This document shows positions 5,580 through 5,708 of a DNA stretch of 5,708 bases, piece by piece. The DNA is from Actinomycetota bacterium (GTDB taxonomy: Bacteria; Actinomycetota; Thermoleophilia; Solirubrobacterales; Solirubrobacteraceae): assembly GCA_005788585.1 (NCBI GenBank), contig SYBY01000282.1, positions 1 to 5,708 of the forward strand, written 5' to 3'. The number at the start of each line of letters is the position of its first letter. The stretch's first letter is position 1. The translations under genes were made by a program, and so were the position numbers. The notes beneath the pieces were generated by a model. It saw nothing but the letters and a program-made list of their open reading frames with translations, had not been told where the DNA came from and did no database searches.

Positions 5580-5708
5580 GTGTCCGAGCGCCTCGTCCTC
5601 CTGCACGGGTTCACCCAGACCGGGCGGTCGTGGGACGGCGTGGTCGAGGCGCTGGGCTCGCAACGGTATACGGCGCTCGCGCCGGACCTGCGCGGCCACG
5701 GCGATGCC
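5580..5708 (+). CDS. menH: Probable SHCHC synthase MenH, alpha/beta hydrolase, 3'-truncated by window edge
   Basis: Only the first 43 codons are present. The peptide begins 'MSERLVLLHGFTQTGRSWDG' and continues to 'YTALAPDLRGHGDA' at the window end. 'LLHGF' is the oxyanion-hole strand of alpha/beta hydrolases, and 'LAPDLRGHG' is the conserved motif after strand 4. In this locus the likely role is MenH, which eliminates pyruvate from SEPHCHC, the MenD product, to form SHCHC. The catalytic Ser-Asp-His lie beyond the window, so the identity rests on N-terminal resemblance and neighbourhood; a different alpha/beta hydrolase is possible. The GTG at 5580 begins three residues before the first conserved residues, as usual. 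An in-frame GTG at 5547 would overlap menD by 24 bp, with AGGAG only three bases before it. AGAGGA (5562-5567) is 12 bases from the preferred GTG, a long spacing. Confidence 0.8.
   Translation, partial: MSERLVLLHGFTQTGRSWDGVVEALGSQRYTALAPDLRGHGDA

Noticed and set aside
5666..5671. GTATAC as a possible -10 element for menD on the minus strand
   Set aside because: It lies about 95 bases from the start inside menH codons, without a visible -35 box. The evidence is too weak to call.
5571..5699. A 43-residue N-terminal extension of menD
   Set aside because: It is antisense to menH, and the MenD family begins at about the ATG at 5570.
1..5708. A novel defence, mobile or RNA-based system
   Set aside because: I looked for direct-repeat arrays, transposase or integrase motifs, terminal inverted repeats, tRNA-like folds and toxin-antitoxin pairs and found none. 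Nearly all the sequence is explained by core metabolic and signalling genes.

Overview
The window is very GC-rich DNA (about 70% or more by eye) with strong third-position G/C bias and GTG starts beside ATG. The protein families (IlvN, a SHOCT membrane protein, an actinobacterial-style MenF/MenD/MenH set and a membrane GGDEF protein opening with an 'LDRDRLLDMERRIRP' motif) suggest a high-GC actinobacterium. My best guess is the class Thermoleophilia (Solirubrobacter/Conexibacter-like). That placement is an impression from family resemblance, not a search result.

Layout, left to right. (1) Positions 2-379 (+): the C-terminal three quarters of ilvN, the regulatory subunit of acetolactate synthase, cut by the window edge. 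(2) Positions 393-422: a perfect 13-bp-stem hairpin between two convergent genes, probably a shared terminator. (3) Positions 449-1072 (-): a four-helix membrane protein ending in a SHOCT tail. (4) Positions 1073-1156: a short divergent intergenic region with a perfect 18-bp palindrome and a -10-like box placed for a leaderless menF transcript. (5) Positions 1157-2599 (+): menF, isochorismate synthase. (6) Positions 2600-2712: an AT-richer intergenic stretch with an inverted repeat over the menF stop. (7) Positions 2713-3846 (+): a membrane-bound diguanylate cyclase with intact GGEEF active site and RxxD inhibitory site. (8) Positions 3843-5570 (-): menD (SEPHCHC synthase), convergent with the cyclase gene; the two stop codons share one CTAG. 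(9) Positions 5580-5708 (+): the first 43 codons of a probable menH, divergent from menD with only 9 bp between start codons.

MenF converts chorismate to isochorismate, MenD adds a succinyl-semialdehyde unit from 2-oxoglutarate to give SEPHCHC, and MenH removes pyruvate to give SHCHC. The window therefore carries the first three dedicated steps of the o-succinylbenzoate route to menaquinone. The genes alternate in orientation (+, -, +) instead of forming one operon, and a c-di-GMP synthase gene sits between the first two. IlvN belongs to branched-chain amino-acid synthesis and appears unrelated to the rest.

I found no mobile element, CRISPR array, tRNA/rRNA, phage gene or defence system. This is mostly ordinary core metabolism. 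The points worth a second look are the regulatory palindromes, the leaderless promoter, the tightly packed gene boundaries and the cyclase inside the menaquinone locus.
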